From Teratosphaeria epicoccoides (Eukaryota; Ascomycota; Dothideomycetes; Mycosphaerellales; Teratosphaeriaceae), in assembly GCA_021401465.1 (NCBI GenBank), contig JADDMT010000004.1:496001-560000 (forward strand): DNA of 64,000 bases. Direction: 5' to 3'. Each line of letters opens with the position of its first letter. Position 1 is the stretch's first letter. Under the pieces are notes generated by a model that was given only the letters and a program-made list of their open reading frames with translations, was not told the DNA's origin and made no database searches. This document shows positions 50,546 to 62,349 of the stretch, piece by piece. The position numbers and the translations under genes were made by a program.

Positions 50546-51816
50546 TGCGCCGAGGGGGAGGGCTATGTCGTCGTCACTACTGCTGCTACCGCTACTGCTG
50601 CTGCTCTCCACGCGCATCTAGGGCACGCCGCGCGAGCGTAGGTTTGAACGAGGCGTGCCTCCTCGGGGTGTGGCGTGCGTCAGCCGTCGGAGATCGACGC
50701 GCACGATCACATCGTCACGACCGACGTCCGGAGCCTTCTCAGAATCCCATCACTGCCAGTGCCGCCGGAGCCGCGATCATCGGCCGGGCCAGTGCTCCAT
50801 ATTCCTCACCGTCTGGACTGCAACCCCGACACCACCGACCCATCAAAAACCCACGCACGCCCGCCGACCGCACCTACAATTCCCCAGCCATCCGCCACGA
50901 CGCCGCCGGAAAGAGCTCCCCCGCAGCAGACCCAGCCGCGCCGCATTTCAGACCCACTGACAACCCGCGCGGCATGTATACACGCCCGGGGACACATGGC
51001 CAGAACGTCACAAATACCGGCGTCTCAGATCCTCGACCCGAGAGAGCATCGACCCCCGAATCCGGCGGCCTCTCTGCCCCGAAAAAGAAAAAACAAACCT
51101 TCGGAAGACGCAGCGCCTTCCGCCATCGTGCTCCCGAAGAGAGCTGACCGACGCAGCCCATCAAGCCGGGGGCACAACCTGCCTCTTACGTCGTCGCTTC
51201 CCCATGCGGCCGCGCTCGGCATGGACGAAACCTCACAGTCCCGTGACAAATCGGCAGATCCGATCTCTTCTGAGCTGCTGATGACGGCTGTCGGCAGGTG
51301 CGGCCCGGGTCCTGCGGAAATCCGAGGCGATGCACGCTGTCTGCTGCTGAGAAGCGGGCATCGATGGCGAGGATGGGCCGGGCGCGAGAGAGAGAGAGAA
51401 GTTTTGATTGGGACTTGCTCGCTGGGAAGGGTGCTGAACGCATCGAGCGTGTTGGGCGGGCAGGAAGTCGCCGGGGAGAGAGTGGTCGCGTCCAGATGGG
51501 AGGCTGTTGGTTTTTTTTTTTTGCCGCCGAGGATCGCTCTACAGTGAGTGCCCTGTCCCTCATGCGTCCGTGGCTTGAGCGGAGGCAGGCACGGTTCAAA
51601 AAAGCATCCGGATCTGTTCGAGCGACAACTCACCCCTGCGCACTCACCTCAAAAACCTCGCACGCCTTCGATGCGAAGAGCGAGAACCACATCGTCAGAC
51701 ACGTGAGCCACAGCACTCAACAGGTTGGACGTCATTTTCGTCGAATTACAGGCTGACAGCCCCGACCTCATCATTCTCGCATCCGTCGATGCTCTGCTCC
51801 ATGCACATCTGTCGTC
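50546..51816. other. Gene-poor region with long overlapping ORFs
   Basis: About 1.3 kb. A 290-codon frame on + (50675-51547, no ATG until 50996) and a 202-codon frame on - (51633-51025) overlap. Both are Pro/Arg/Ser-rich, and neither has a recognisable domain, so I call neither. A run of 12 T lies at 51511-51522. Confidence 0.4.
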
Positions 51817-54800
51817 TCACTGAATCGTAATCGTCAAATCCTTCGCCCACGCACCACCTTGCGTCGCGCTCTGCAAGCCCGTGATGAACAAAGTGCCATT
51901 GCTGTACGTGTACAGCACCCCACTACTCGCACGCTTGCCCCAGCTCCCATCGTGCCAATTGCCGCCGTTCCAGCCTTCGCTGTGCCAGCTCCATGCACTG
52001 CCGGCATCAGCAGCCGCGTTACCCGAGCTGCTTCCGGCTTGACCGTTGACCGTCACGGAAGATGGCTCGGCGGGATAGCCGGCGATGGTGACGTTGGCGA
52101 GCGGAATGCCATCCTCATAGGCACCAGATACGTACGTCTTGAGCGTGGAATCGGCAAAGGTGAACTCGACCTCCTTGGTCGAGCTTGGCACAAGACTGAT
52201 GCCATCGTCCTCGTACAGCTCGCCGTTCGCGCCGCCATTCTGGTCGAGCGCGACGATCAAGCTCCAAGGGTTTGTACGAGAGGTCTTGGTAGTGTTGCCG
52301 GCTTGCTGGATGGGGATGATGTAGCCACCACGGATGTGGATCGGCTGGTGCAGGATTGGCGCCTGAAGGGTCACGTTCTCACCCGGAGCAGCATTGACCT
52401 TCTCCAGAGTATAGAGGTCATACCAGACTTGGCCCTGCGCGATGCCTGGGAAGACACCTTTGACTGTAGTAGCCAGCGGCGCAAGGACTGGAGTGATGAG
52501 CAGGGCTGGGCCAGACATGAACTGCGTCTCTACTGCCGCGAGCGATGCGTCATCGGGGAACTCCCATTGCAAAGCGCGCAGGACGGTCTCTCCTGCCGCG
52601 TGAGCCCTCTCAAAGAGCGTGTAGGTGTACGGCAAGAGCGTGTAGCGAATGTTCATGATGCGGCGGGTCGACTCAGCCGTCGTAGCCCAAATGTATGGCT
52701 CCTGCGCAATAGTGTTGCGGTTGTTGTGGTTACGGTAGAAGGGGAACCAGGCTGAGAGCTGCTCCCAACGAGTGCAAAGCTCAAGATCTGAATTGTCATT
52801 GAAGCCGCACGTCTCCACGCCAAAGTACTGCGAATGTCAGGCATGTTACTGTCAAGCAGGGTATGCAACGACTTACCGGAACACCGGCGATGGAATTCTG
52901 CAGGGCCTGCGAGATACCAAAGAACATATTGCCGAAAGCAGAGTTCGTGTCGCCTCCCCAGTGTCCAGACCACGTCCCACTGCCAGCGAACTGACTTCGC
53001 GAGACGAAAAAGGGACGCTGTCCAGGGAAGACCTCCTTTAGGGCGTTGTAAGTTGCATTGCCACTCTGATGTCCGTAGAGATTGTGCAGTTCGTATTCAG
53101 TGCTATTGTAAGGGCCGTCGTTGTGAGTGGCGTTTGGCAAGATAGCCTGGGCACCAAGACTGTGGCCATAGAGGAAGTTGTTGATGGCGTAAGGAGGGTA
53201 GATGATGTTCCTGACGCCAGGAGTTGGCGTAGTTCGGCCCATAGTGGTGGTCAAGCTAGCATGTGTTGGGTAGGCCGCGGATTGCGAAGCGAGTGCTGCG
53301 CTAGCAGAAGCCGCCTCGCTGGCGTTGGTCACCGCAAACATCTCAGGATACACGTAGTTGACTGCCAGAGAGGTGTTTGGGTCACCCGGCAGCGCAAATG
53401 GCACGTGGATGGGGTTCTCGCTGATGAGTCCCTCTCCACAGCTACCAGTGCAGAACGAAACGGCGTCGTTGACATCAAGCCAGAAGCCATCGAAAGAAAT
53501 CAGCTCGTGGAATGCTGTGATCTGCTCTGTCCAGAACTGGTGAGCCTGCGGGCTGTTAAAGTCAGGAAACACAGAAAAGCCCGGCCATTGAACACCAATG
53601 TACCAGCTGTCGTTGCCGTTTCTGATGTAAGCTTGAAGTTCATTTCCGCGGTCGTAGGTGGGATATGCGTCAGAAGCATTGGCGGGATTAGGAACATATA
53701 TGTTGGGGTCCAGGATCGGCACGTAGTATTGGCCGTTCGCATGCAGACGGTCAAGGAACACCCGACCTGGAGCCAGGTCGTAGTGGCCGGGGTTGTTGGT
53801 GAAGTCGCGGTTCATTTTCAGATCTGCAAAATAGGTCAGCATGACTGTATGCTCATGGACTTGTTTCTCGTCATTGCTTTGCTTACAATCAAGATCATTC
53901 ATGATAACCTCCAGCTGGATCCTTTGATCAGCTGTAGAGAAAGGATAAGTCAGCCTCTGTGTTCCACGCGCGAACATGCCTCGTCAATGGTACTGTTGAT
54001 CAGTCAACAGGCAGAGTGGTTGACGTGGTCGACTGTATGACTGACAGCCTCGATCACCGAGACCAACGGCTGGCCGTGTCGAGGGTGCCGATTGTATGGA
54101 CAGCTCAGTATGTCAATCAAGTCGACCATCAAAACAAGCCAGTCGATTGACTGCATGACTCTCGACCATCAATTGATCGACCGATCACCTGACGGACAGT
54201 ACCACTAACTTCGTAGCCGATCGCGTGCTTACCATATAAATCCACGACAGCCTGCAGGTTCGACCAGTTCTGGTAGCCCCATCGGACTTGCATAGATCCC
54301 AGGTTCCAATAAGCAGGGATGTATGGCGTGTCGATAACGCCAGTCTGGTACTGGCTAATCACCTCCTTCGGGGTATTACCGCTGAAGAAGTACAAGTCGA
54401 AGCTGCCACCGATCGTGCGGTACGTGACCGTGGACGGATTCATGATCCAGTCCTGGCCGTGAGCATTGCGAGCATAGACGCCGTGTGCCCGACCTGAGCC
54501 AACGCTGCCGTTGCCGTATCTCTGCTCCAAGTAGACCGGGTGCATCGTATGACCATTGACATCAAGGAGTTGGTCGTTAGTCAGATCATAGGCACTGGCT
54601 GAATGTTAGCATTGCAGAATTCCCATGCAGAATCGAGTTTGACCATCGCATACTTCCAGAAAGTCTGATTGAACGTGTTGGGGATGCGGAATCCACGCAA
54701 GTGCTCGGCAAGACCATAGATGTTGTAGTTCGACACCATGTTTGTAATAAGCTCCAAAAACTGGTTCTCGAAGACCAACTTGTGGCCATAAGTGTCAAAG

Positions 54801-55360
54801 ATGACCTCACCGGTGCTGCGGCGCGCAACGCGGAAAGCAAAGCTGGGCGAATTGGTGTATTCGAAGACCAAGTCTGCTTTGGCTGCAGTCGAGTTCGATT
54901 CCTGCACACCTTGAGGCGTGAAGTGAGGAGCCAGGATGTACAGCGACTCGTTGTATGGAGCCAGGTACTTTGGAAAGATGCGCACGGACAATCGCTCCTT
55001 ACTCTGGTATTGTACTTCGAGGGTCAAGTCGGAGATATCAGTGCCGTATACATTGCAAGCCGTGCCGGCCAGTGTGAGATCTGCCGTGACACCTGTGGTG
55101 CCGTTCTTCACATTGCTCGCAATGTAGCCAGGGCAGTTGGCCTGCGCATTGGGCGCAGTGGGATCCATGACATTGGGTGTGATCTGAGGCGCATAGTTGA
55201 TCGAGGACGGGAGAATCGGCGTTGGCGGGAAAGCTGGAGGATACTGCGGCTTTTGGGCTGTTGTTCCTGGTTAGAATAGGAAGGGAGTCTGTCGTTTGGC
55301 TCAACACATACCTGCGGCCAGCGCCGGAAGCAGTCCAAGCAACACCTTGGAACCGTACAT
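51817..55360 (-). CDS. Secreted GH31 alpha-glucosidase
   Basis: Six exons: 55312-55360, 54654-55257, 54233-54594, 53887-53931, 52877-53823 and 51817-52827, totalling 1005 aa. Introns are 54, 59, 301, 63 and 49 nt. Residues 1-17 are a signal peptide. An N-terminal beta-sandwich region precedes GLAEHLRGFR, HGVYARNAHGQDW and RWGYQNWSNLQAVVD. The catalytic core shows DGFWLDVND, with Asp470 as the probable nucleophile, and HWGGDTNSAF, with Asp645 as the probable acid/base. GH31 enzymes usually read W-x-D-M-N-E at the first site, so DVND is a departure. The enzyme should release glucose from maltose-type oligosaccharides outside the cell. The 301-nt intron and 45-nt exon 4 stand out. Confidence 0.9.
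53932..54232 (-). other. Long intron in the GH31 gene, rich in TTGAC/GTCAA words
   Basis: Both borders are fixed by the protein: VVDLY before GTAAGC and ADQRIQLEVI after CTACAG. The 301-nt length is five to six times that of most introns here. By eye it has five TTGAC/GTCAA and about seven GTCGA/TCGAC words, the same vocabulary as several intergenic islands. Confidence 0.8.
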
Positions 55361-56302
55361 GTTGGAGTTGCTGCGCACTGGGACCTGGTACCGCGTAGTT
55401 GTCTGCAGACAACAACCTACACCTGGAAACGGGGACGGCCTGCCTGAAATGCTGTACCTGCATCTCTGCTACTTCTTGGTAGACGTCACACAGAATGCCC
55501 ACCGTTTCCGTCGATTGGGAAACTTTCCAATCGCCCAAAGCTTCACTGTTTTTGGTGTTGGCAAGTGCCCGCGCTGCTTGCGATGAAGGGGGCAGCCTTA
55601 CACTCGCTGGTGACGAAGTGCACTCGCACACCCAAGATCCTCTGCATTAATCTCACATGATCATGGGCCAATTTGTTCCTGCTCGACGGCCCCCAGCTGG
55701 AAGCAAGTGCTCCAATCACGAGCACGGAGATCTTGTTTCGTGGTATGCAAGATGAAGCTAGAAATTTAGACTTTAGCCTCATGACGATGGCGCGCGACCC
55801 GAGCTTTCTTCTCCGCACCCCCACGCCCCATCCCGCACACGTGCCTGGCGATCTGGAGTAGAAGGCGGAGTGATTGCGTTCCATCTCCGATTGAATCTGC
55901 AAATGCAAATCCCGCACCCTCCATGTCCGTCTCCGCATACCCGTTCGGCTCTAACGGAGTGCCTCTGTCTTCTATGCCTGGCTGTCAGCACTGTCACTTC
56001 GGCGGCCGGCCAGTCTTCCGACTCAATCTTATTGACAAACAGGAAATGCTTGTGTTCGTGATGATGGCGGTGACCGCGGACTGCTCCAGTGACTTGATTT
56101 CACAATACATACCCGAGATTTTGCGCTTGTGAGGTCACACTGCCGCAGAAATATTCTCTGCCCGGCGGCGTCCCAGGACAAAGCATGAAGGCCACTAACT
56201 GCAACGCCTGCTTCGCAGTCGACTGGTCCTCAAATGCACCATTACGCCTTGGATGTTGAACAGCCAGAGATTGCTGCTTGCGAAAAGAGGATGTTGGTGC
56301 CG
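55361..56302. other. Intergenic, GH31 promoter to annexin 3' end
   Basis: About 0.9 kb with no supportable gene; it contains the alpha-glucosidase promoter. Confidence 0.5.
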
Positions 56303-58473
56303 CTACGTCGTCTCGCAAAGTTCACACATGAACTCCCTAAAGTCGCCCTTCGTTGCTTCCTCGATATCCTGCTGCATATCTTTCCGAAATCTCTCCCGGT
56401 ACGTCTTCCTCACCTTCTGCAAATGCACCCGGTCCCAATGAATCCTGACCAGGCGAGAAATCAGCAGCTCGTAACGCAGATCATCTGACTTGTTGTGGTC
56501 GGCAATATCCTTGATCGCATGATTGAGCAGAACGGCATCGCGCGCGGGCTTGTTGATGACGCCGTTGAGGACGTGAGCAATGATCTCGCCCTGTTGACGT
56601 GAGAGTGTCAGGAGACTGTATCAGCAACCACACCTTGGGCAGCACTTACGACGAGGTTGTTACTCCGCTTCAACGCAGCTCGAGCAAAATTCTCGCCATG
56701 CATCCGCTCATACAGCCGAAGCACCTCCTTGAGATGCGCATCGCTCCTCCTGACAACAATCTCAAGCATCGCACTCTCTCCGCCCCGCTCAGCGGCCAGC
56801 GCGCGATGAAGGAGCTCCACATCCCGGGCCCGATATTCCACTGGATACACATCATTTTCCTCCTGCCGCCGCTCTTCGAGCACCATCATGACAGCAGTGC
56901 GGAACTTGTCCATCTTGAGCTCTTTCTCCATACACCGCGTCAAGTCATCAGAATACCGCTTGTCTTTGAACTCATCCTTGATGTTCCTGATCTCCAGGTT
57001 GGTCCTGCCCATGAGGCTTTCGATCAAAAGCTCACGTCGAGAACCATGCGATTGATACCAAAAGTTGGCCCAGTAGCCTTCGCTCTCCCATCGACCAAGA
57101 GCAGTCACGTACGCGGCTTTACCAAAGTTACCAGTGAGCTTCATCTTCAGATGCCTAGGCAATATGATGCCCTTTCCCTGAATCTTGACCTGTTTCTTGT
57201 ATTCTTTCCGTAGCTCCCATATCTGGTCGTGTGAGAGCCTCGGCAGAATGTCGATGATCGGGTCTGGGTCGGGCTTGTGATGGCTCAAAGCTTTCGCAAT
57301 CTGTTTTGCCTCCTCTTCAGCCTCATCGCTGTACAGGGTAATCTTTTTCTTCTCTTTGCTCTTCTCGGCGTCTCTGCTCAGCCTGTCTTTTGACTTTGAA
57401 TTGGCATTCTTGTCGCTACTACGTCTTGATAAGCTAGGCGTCAGCGGCTCAAGATCACTCATATCGTCATCGTCATGACCGGGTCGCAGTGCCAAGGGAG
57501 ATGCCAAAGATTGATAGGTGCCATGGTACGCTTCAAGCAATGGGCTTGGTGGCGGCATATCTCCTGGTCCACCGAAATGCGGTCTGTCACCGCTGACTGA
57601 CAAGTGGCTCATCCCTTGTCCAAGGCCAGGTGTTTCCATTCCTGTGGTCAGTGATAAGCGGTCTAGGTTGGTATTTGAAGATGCTCGAGGCCGGGCATTG
57701 GTGCCAGGCGTGATATCGATGTATGTAGCATTCTGGTGCGCGTGGGTGCTGTGCCTCTCGTGGGAATAGTTGCGCGGGAGCTCTTGTCGCTCCGATCGAG
57801 CCGACTGCACATACATTGGCGCACTTGTAAAGTCCTGACGCCTGTAGGTGTAATTTACCTTGTCCGGAGGAGGAGCATACTGGTAGGTGTACGATCCAGA
57901 TCGAGATGGAGTCCCTGCATTCTGAGGAGTATCACGTCCTCCAGCTATCGATTGACCAGGCCGGACACGATACTGCAGTTGTGACGGGTATTGGGCGTCA
58001 CCGTGCGAAGGCTGCCCCGACTGAGTCAGATCGCCATAAGCCAGATCATCCTCATCCTCGTTCGGATGAGAAGGGAACAAAGCCTGAGGTTGCACAGAAC
58101 CCGGTCTCTCGTGCGGTGGCAGATCTGCCAGATAATTGGCGTGCGTCCAGCCGTCCGCAGGATAGGGCAGAGTCACGCTTGGCGATGATGGATATTGGTT
58201 TGCTCCCGTCCTCGCCTGAGTGTAGGACGTAGATCTCGGCCAATCTGCACTACCTTGAGGAGCTCTTACGTCGTAGCTCGGTGAGGTATCATCATTGCTA
58301 AACGATCCAGGCATCGCAGAGCTGGCTGCCACGCCCGCAGAAGGTGCATAACCATGAGCCTTGGAGCCCGGGGGCGAAGGCGCCCGCACATTACTTCTAG
58401 ATCTTGACCTCTCTCTGGTTCCTGACTTGGATCTGCCACGAGAGGAGCGATCGTCGGCTTTAAGGTACGACAT
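56303..58473 (-). CDS. Fungal annexin with long disordered N-terminus
   Basis: Exon 1 (56650-58473) and exon 2 (56303-56590) join in phase 0 across a 59-nt intron, giving 703 aa. Residues 1 to about 375 are Ser/Pro/Arg/Tyr-rich and probably disordered, with an SR-like start (RSRSRSNVR). From about 380 the sequence follows annexin repeats: EEEAKQIAKALSHHKPDPDPIIDILPRLSHDQIWELRKEYKK, then KLTGNFGKAAYVTALGRWES, LLIESLMGRTNLEIRNIKDEF, and in exon 2 IIAHVLNGVINKP. The classical GxGT calcium loops are degenerate. It resembles the atypical large annexin class of filamentous fungi (ANXC4 type). Annexins bind acidic phospholipids at membranes; with altered loops, calcium dependence here is doubtful. 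Confidence 0.8.
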
Positions 58474-58641
58474 TTGCGCGCGCTGAAACCCGGCGTCCAG
58501 GTTAGCTTCAGACGACCTCGGACGCTGCGCGGGAGATAGCAGGATTGGCGGATGGTAGGGTAGGGAAGTGAGGGTCCTGGAGTCGGCTACGCTACAGGTG
58601 TGTGTCTTGGTGTGAGGCTGTCCCGGTCACTGCACTGGTCA

Positions 58642-59127
58642 AGACCGATCACATGTACCTGGCATATTCAGCCGCACAGCTGGAACGTCAAGAACCCGCA
58701 TGCAGAATGGCGCTGCGGGGCCATTTTGGGGGCCAGAATCAATTGCATGGGCTGATAGGGCCACCCGAGTGCTTGGTGTTGAGCGAATCATAAGAGCCGG
58801 GACATTGCTCACAAACTCGAATTTGACGCCGTGTTCATATGCGTATAGGAGCAAAATGGGGTCAATGGAAGCAGAGTCAGACAGGCACATTCGAGGCGGG
58901 CAAAAGCATCCCTGACACGCGCGGTGAATAATCGCAGCACACGACTTGCCGAGCTCGTGACAACATGATTGTCGCTTGGTCCCGTGTGCCATCTTCGGAA
59001 AGGCAATCGACTGGTCAACGGGTACGGAGTAGACTGTCTGAGCGGTGAGACCCTCTGCGCCGGAAGCCTGGAAACCGGCCGACCCTGACCCAGAAAAGAT
59101 AAAGAGTGCAGCACGACAATACCCCAT
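58642..59127 (-). CDS. Possible secreted cysteine-rich protein
   Basis: A 161-codon minus-strand ORF from ATG 59127 (frame ends at 58639). The N-terminus is weakly signal-like (CRAALFIFSGSGSAGF). A KR dipeptide near residue 53 is followed by a dense cysteine region (QSCCHELGKSC, then CQGCFCPPRMC). The rest is unremarkable. No introns are needed. The lack of a recognised family and the mediocre signal peptide keep confidence low. Confidence 0.3.
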
Positions 59128-59532
59128 GTCCAAATCAGGGGAGGTGTACCACGTGTGGAGCAGATATTGCCGTTATTTACAGCTAGTCCCAGCTCAATCG
59201 CGCAGAAGCACAATGCAGCATGCAGCGCGCCGAAAACATGTCCTGTCCCTGGTTCAAAATAGGTGACTGAGGAGCAGCCTGCCTGTGTGGTATCACGTCA
59301 TGTCGTACTTGCCTCCCTCCTCGCTTGAATGAAGATAGCCTGCTGTCACGGGGCCGGTCACAGCCCCTTCCCTGCGCCAAACGTGTCCAAGACCCCGTCA
59401 TCGCGCCCAAACCCCATATGCTCGCGTTTTGTTGTCCGCTGGAGCATGGTTCCGCTCAATCTATGGTAGGTATTCACTGCATGACACACGGCTCAACCCT
59501 GCATTATCTCTTCTCATTAGCTTGCGCAGACT
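59128..59532. other. Intergenic, Rac 3' region
   Basis: About 400 bp, no gene seen. Confidence 0.5.
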
Positions 59533-60353
59533 CTATAAGATCACGCATTTCGACTTCTTAGGCTTCGTCTGCGGTCGTGGGCTGATGACGGCTCTGGAAT
59601 GAGACGTCAGCACAAAGACTTTTCCTCTCCTGCCGAAGCGGCGTGTACGCACTTGATGGCCTCGTCAAAGACACTCTTCAGGTTCCGTTGTGTGAGGGCA
59701 GAGCACTCGAGGTACTTCACTGCCTTGATCTCCTTGGCTACCTGCACTGCCTGCTCATACTGTATTGGTGCCATCCTTCGCTGTCTGAGCTGTTCCCTAA
59801 CTTCTGGGTCGTCGCGCAAGTCGAGCTTCGTGCCGACGAGGATGATGGGTACGCCTGGTGCATGGTGCTCGATCTCGGGATACCACTGAACCACTTCAGT
59901 ACAGCGACTTGGCGCTCTGTGAGTCCTCGCCTTACCTTCGCCTTGACGTTATCGAACGATGAGGGACTGACTATGGAAAAGCATATCAAGAAGACGTCCG
60001 TTTGCGGGTACGAAAGTGGTCGCAGGCGATCGTAATCTTCCTGTCCTGCTGTATCCCACAGTCCCAAGCTGATTGGTTTGCCGTCCACCATCACACTGGC
60101 CGAGTAGTTGTCGAAGCTGCGAATCGCGTCAGTCACCTGTCTGCCGTATTCGTCCTGTCCTGAGCCGCTCCATACACCGTAGGAATGTACTCGCCTGGAA
60201 AGGCGTTTGTTGTGTACGATATCAGCAGACATGTCTTCCCAACAGCACCGTCACCCGTCACCACGCACTTCGTCTTCATTAGCATTCTCACCGCGCCGCT
60301 GCCAGTGAACGTGGATAGCGCACCTTCAATGATTGTGTCGCAGGGGCCGCCAT
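59533..60353 (-). CDS. racA: Rho-family GTPase Rac
   Basis: Five exons: 60324-60353 (30 nt), 60176-60267, 59936-60116, 59653-59885 and 59533-59593; introns 56, 59, 50 and 59 nt; 198 aa. The first exon (AAPATQSLK) splices to CVVTGDGAVGKTCLL, so the ATGs at 60283-60289 are intronic. P-loop GDGAVGKT is at 15-22, switch I IPTVFDNY at 37-45, switch II DTAGQEDYDRLR from 62, then GTKLDLRDD and the ECSAL block. DGKPISLGLWDTAGQEDYD and HHAPGVPIILVG match Rac rather than Cdc42 or Rho1. A basic PKKSK stretch precedes the CaaX box CVIL, favouring geranylgeranylation. Rac controls hyphal polarity, actin and NADPH oxidase. Loop 124-135 differs from the Aspergillus sequence, as is usual. Confidence 0.93.
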
Positions 60354-61482
60354 CTTCCTTGTCTAACAGCCAGATCCCGGCAGTGAATGATACTCTGATA
60401 CCGCCACACAGTGTCCCGCAGCGTCTTGCAGCGCAGTAGTGCCGTGACTGTGAATTCCCTCAAGCTCCACAGCCCTGCGATCCTCACGAATGCCAGCCCT
60501 CCCTTATTTGGTGCTCGTGGTGCAATCGCTGTCGTGCTAAAGATGCAGCGCTGTTTGGATGCTCAAGCCAGATATCCGGATGCGATCACAAGATGCGATC
60601 GCGAGCGTGGCCACCACAGGGATAACGACACGGCAGGCTGTGTGGTGCGGGATATGGGGCAGGTGTAACTGGAGTGCAGCGGCTCTGAGATGGCGGTACC
60701 ACCCGAGTGCTCTAAGGACCAGCACGAGTTCCAAGGTTAGCACGTTGTCGCCAGCACGCGGAAGCCGGTGATTGTGATTTGACGTTTGTGTGTGTGACAA
60801 CGACGGTGTTGGAGCTGACGGAGAGCTTGCGGAATGGGAGACGGAGGAAGTGTGCGCCAGGTGAGGGAAGGCGGAGTGTTTCTTTCTGAGCTGCCGGACT
60901 GGGTCGCTAGCTACAAGCCTCCCTCTCCCTACCTCCCCACATGCATAAACTAGTCTACGCGCTAGTACAGCACCTATCACGCTCTTTATACTGCTAAATA
61001 CACAATCACCCATGCATCCAAGCACTTTACCATGTCTCGGATTCACGACTTGGTCAATAACAGTTGTGCCGTCCAGACTGTCGAGCCCGGCTTCAGCTAA
61101 CCGCGTCGACAGCTACATATTTCAAACTAGACGCATTCCATTGAGCATTTCAATCAAGGAGTCGACACACTTGACTGCGTCGTGTCATACTCTATCAGTG
61201 GTTGACGCGACTGACTACCTGCTAGCACACGACACACTGTTGTTGAAATAGCTGGCTCTCTGGTGGTACACGATTGGCTTTGCTTCACCTCATCAGATTT
61301 TGAGTCGGCCTGTCAATCAACGTGACCATTCGGTCGACTGATGCTGGAACCAGCAACAAGCATTCTTGCTACAGCAGTGCTTCGTGGAGTACGCCGTGAT
61401 ATGCAAGTACGGCTGTCAATGTGGTTCCCCAAGAACTCCTGTCTCCGATCATCTCAGCCTGAGCAGTTTCAAAAACTGCCGC
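60354..61482. other. Intergenic, Rac promoter to C1D 3' end
   Basis: About 1.1 kb without a gene. It holds the Rac promoter and, at about 61120-61350, another island with TTGAC/GTCAA and GTCGAC words. Confidence 0.5.
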
Positions 61483-62349
61483 CTACTGCATCTCTTCCGC
61501 TCTTTTGTCCTCGAGGGTTTGCAGACTCTTGTTCTTCTTCCTTCTGCCTTTTTGATCGTCAGCTTTCTTCGGTAGCGGGCCGTGTAGCAGAGCTTGGAAT
61601 GTCTCGCTGTGGCTCTTGGGTGCGTTCGAGCCCTTTCGCTTCGTTGGTGGCGCGAGTTCCTTGCTCGCGGGGTCCTTCATGGACTCGACCAATCTGGGCC
61701 AGTGTCCTCTGGCTGCTTCTCTGGCTGCTCTTGCTGCTTTTCGCTCCGCCTTCATCTGCCCTTTGGCAGCTCTGCGATCTGGGTCCGCACCATTGTCTGG
61801 AACGTCTTCCGTGGCCGTGGTTCCTTCGTTCCCCTCATCGTCTACGTCGCCATCCGGGCCTTCCTCAGCTCGTATCCTCTTTGCCGCTCCATCAAATCTT
61901 GTATGAGTCCCTACGCTCAACTCCTCGAGCTTCCTCTTGGCGCCAGCCTTTTCGTCGAACTGTCTATCTGCTCGCTCCCTATCATGTCGGTCGTTGCCCG
62001 CTAACCCTGCCTTGATGAATCGTCCAGCTGCACCCTTGTCCACCGTCGTAGTCCTCTTCTGGCCCGCCGTCTCCGCAGACTTGATCTTGCCGAAATACTC
62101 TTTGACTCGACCGAGTTCCTGAAAGACTGGATGCGCTTTGGCATCAGTGCCATGGAGGCGCAAGACCGAAAAAAGGATTGACTCAATCGCATATGTCGCC
62201 AGAACGTACAGCTTTGCCTTGTCTAGCAATGGTAGCTTGCTCGTGCTGGCAGACAACGCGGTTTTGAGCAGAGGCGCAAGCGACTCTTCGAGATCATCGA
62301 TATTGATACTCAGGTCTTCGACCAGCGACTGCACATCCTCTGTGTCCAT
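61483..62349 (-). CDS. C1D/Lrp1 (Rrp47) nuclear exosome cofactor
   Basis: An intronless 288-aa ORF. The N-terminal Sas10/Utp3/C1D domain (about 5-105) is clear: LVEDLSINIDDLEESLAPLL, LPLLDKAKLYVLATYAIESILFSVLRLHG and HPVFQELGRVKEYFGKIK. The rest is charged and Lys/Arg-rich, ending in a basic GRRKKNKSLQTLEDKRAEEMQ-type tail as expected of an RNA-binding C1D protein. Lrp1/Rrp47 binds Rrp6 and supports 3' processing of rRNA, snRNA and snoRNA by the nuclear exosome. The gene is divergent from the SET-domain gene, with 179 bp between starts. Confidence 0.88.
   Translation of the reverse strand: MDTEDVQSLVEDLSINIDDLEESLAPLLKTALSASTSKLPLLDKAKLYVLATYAIESILFSVLRLHGTDAKAHPVFQELGRVKEYFGKIKSAETAGQKRTTTVDKGAAGRFIKAGLAGNDRHDRERADRQFDEKAGAKRKLEELSVGTHTRFDGAAKRIRAEEGPDGDVDDEGNEGTTATEDVPDNGADPDRRAAKGQMKAERKAARAAREAARGHWPRLVESMKDPASKELAPPTKRKGSNAPKSHSETFQALLHGPLPKKADDQKGRRKKNKSLQTLEDKRAEEMQ

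Noticed and set aside
50675..51633. Long ORFs on both strands
   Set aside because: Overlapping, no ATG near the start of the + frame, Pro/Arg/Ser-rich, no domain or splice support. Left as unassigned.
51859..54040. Two long plus-strand ORFs (298 and 323 codons)
   Set aside because: Antisense to the GH31 exons, which have clear catalytic motifs.
59738..60232. Minus-strand ORF reading through the first Rac introns
   Set aside because: Its first 40 residues translate intron sequence; the five-exon model restores the P-loop and switch I.
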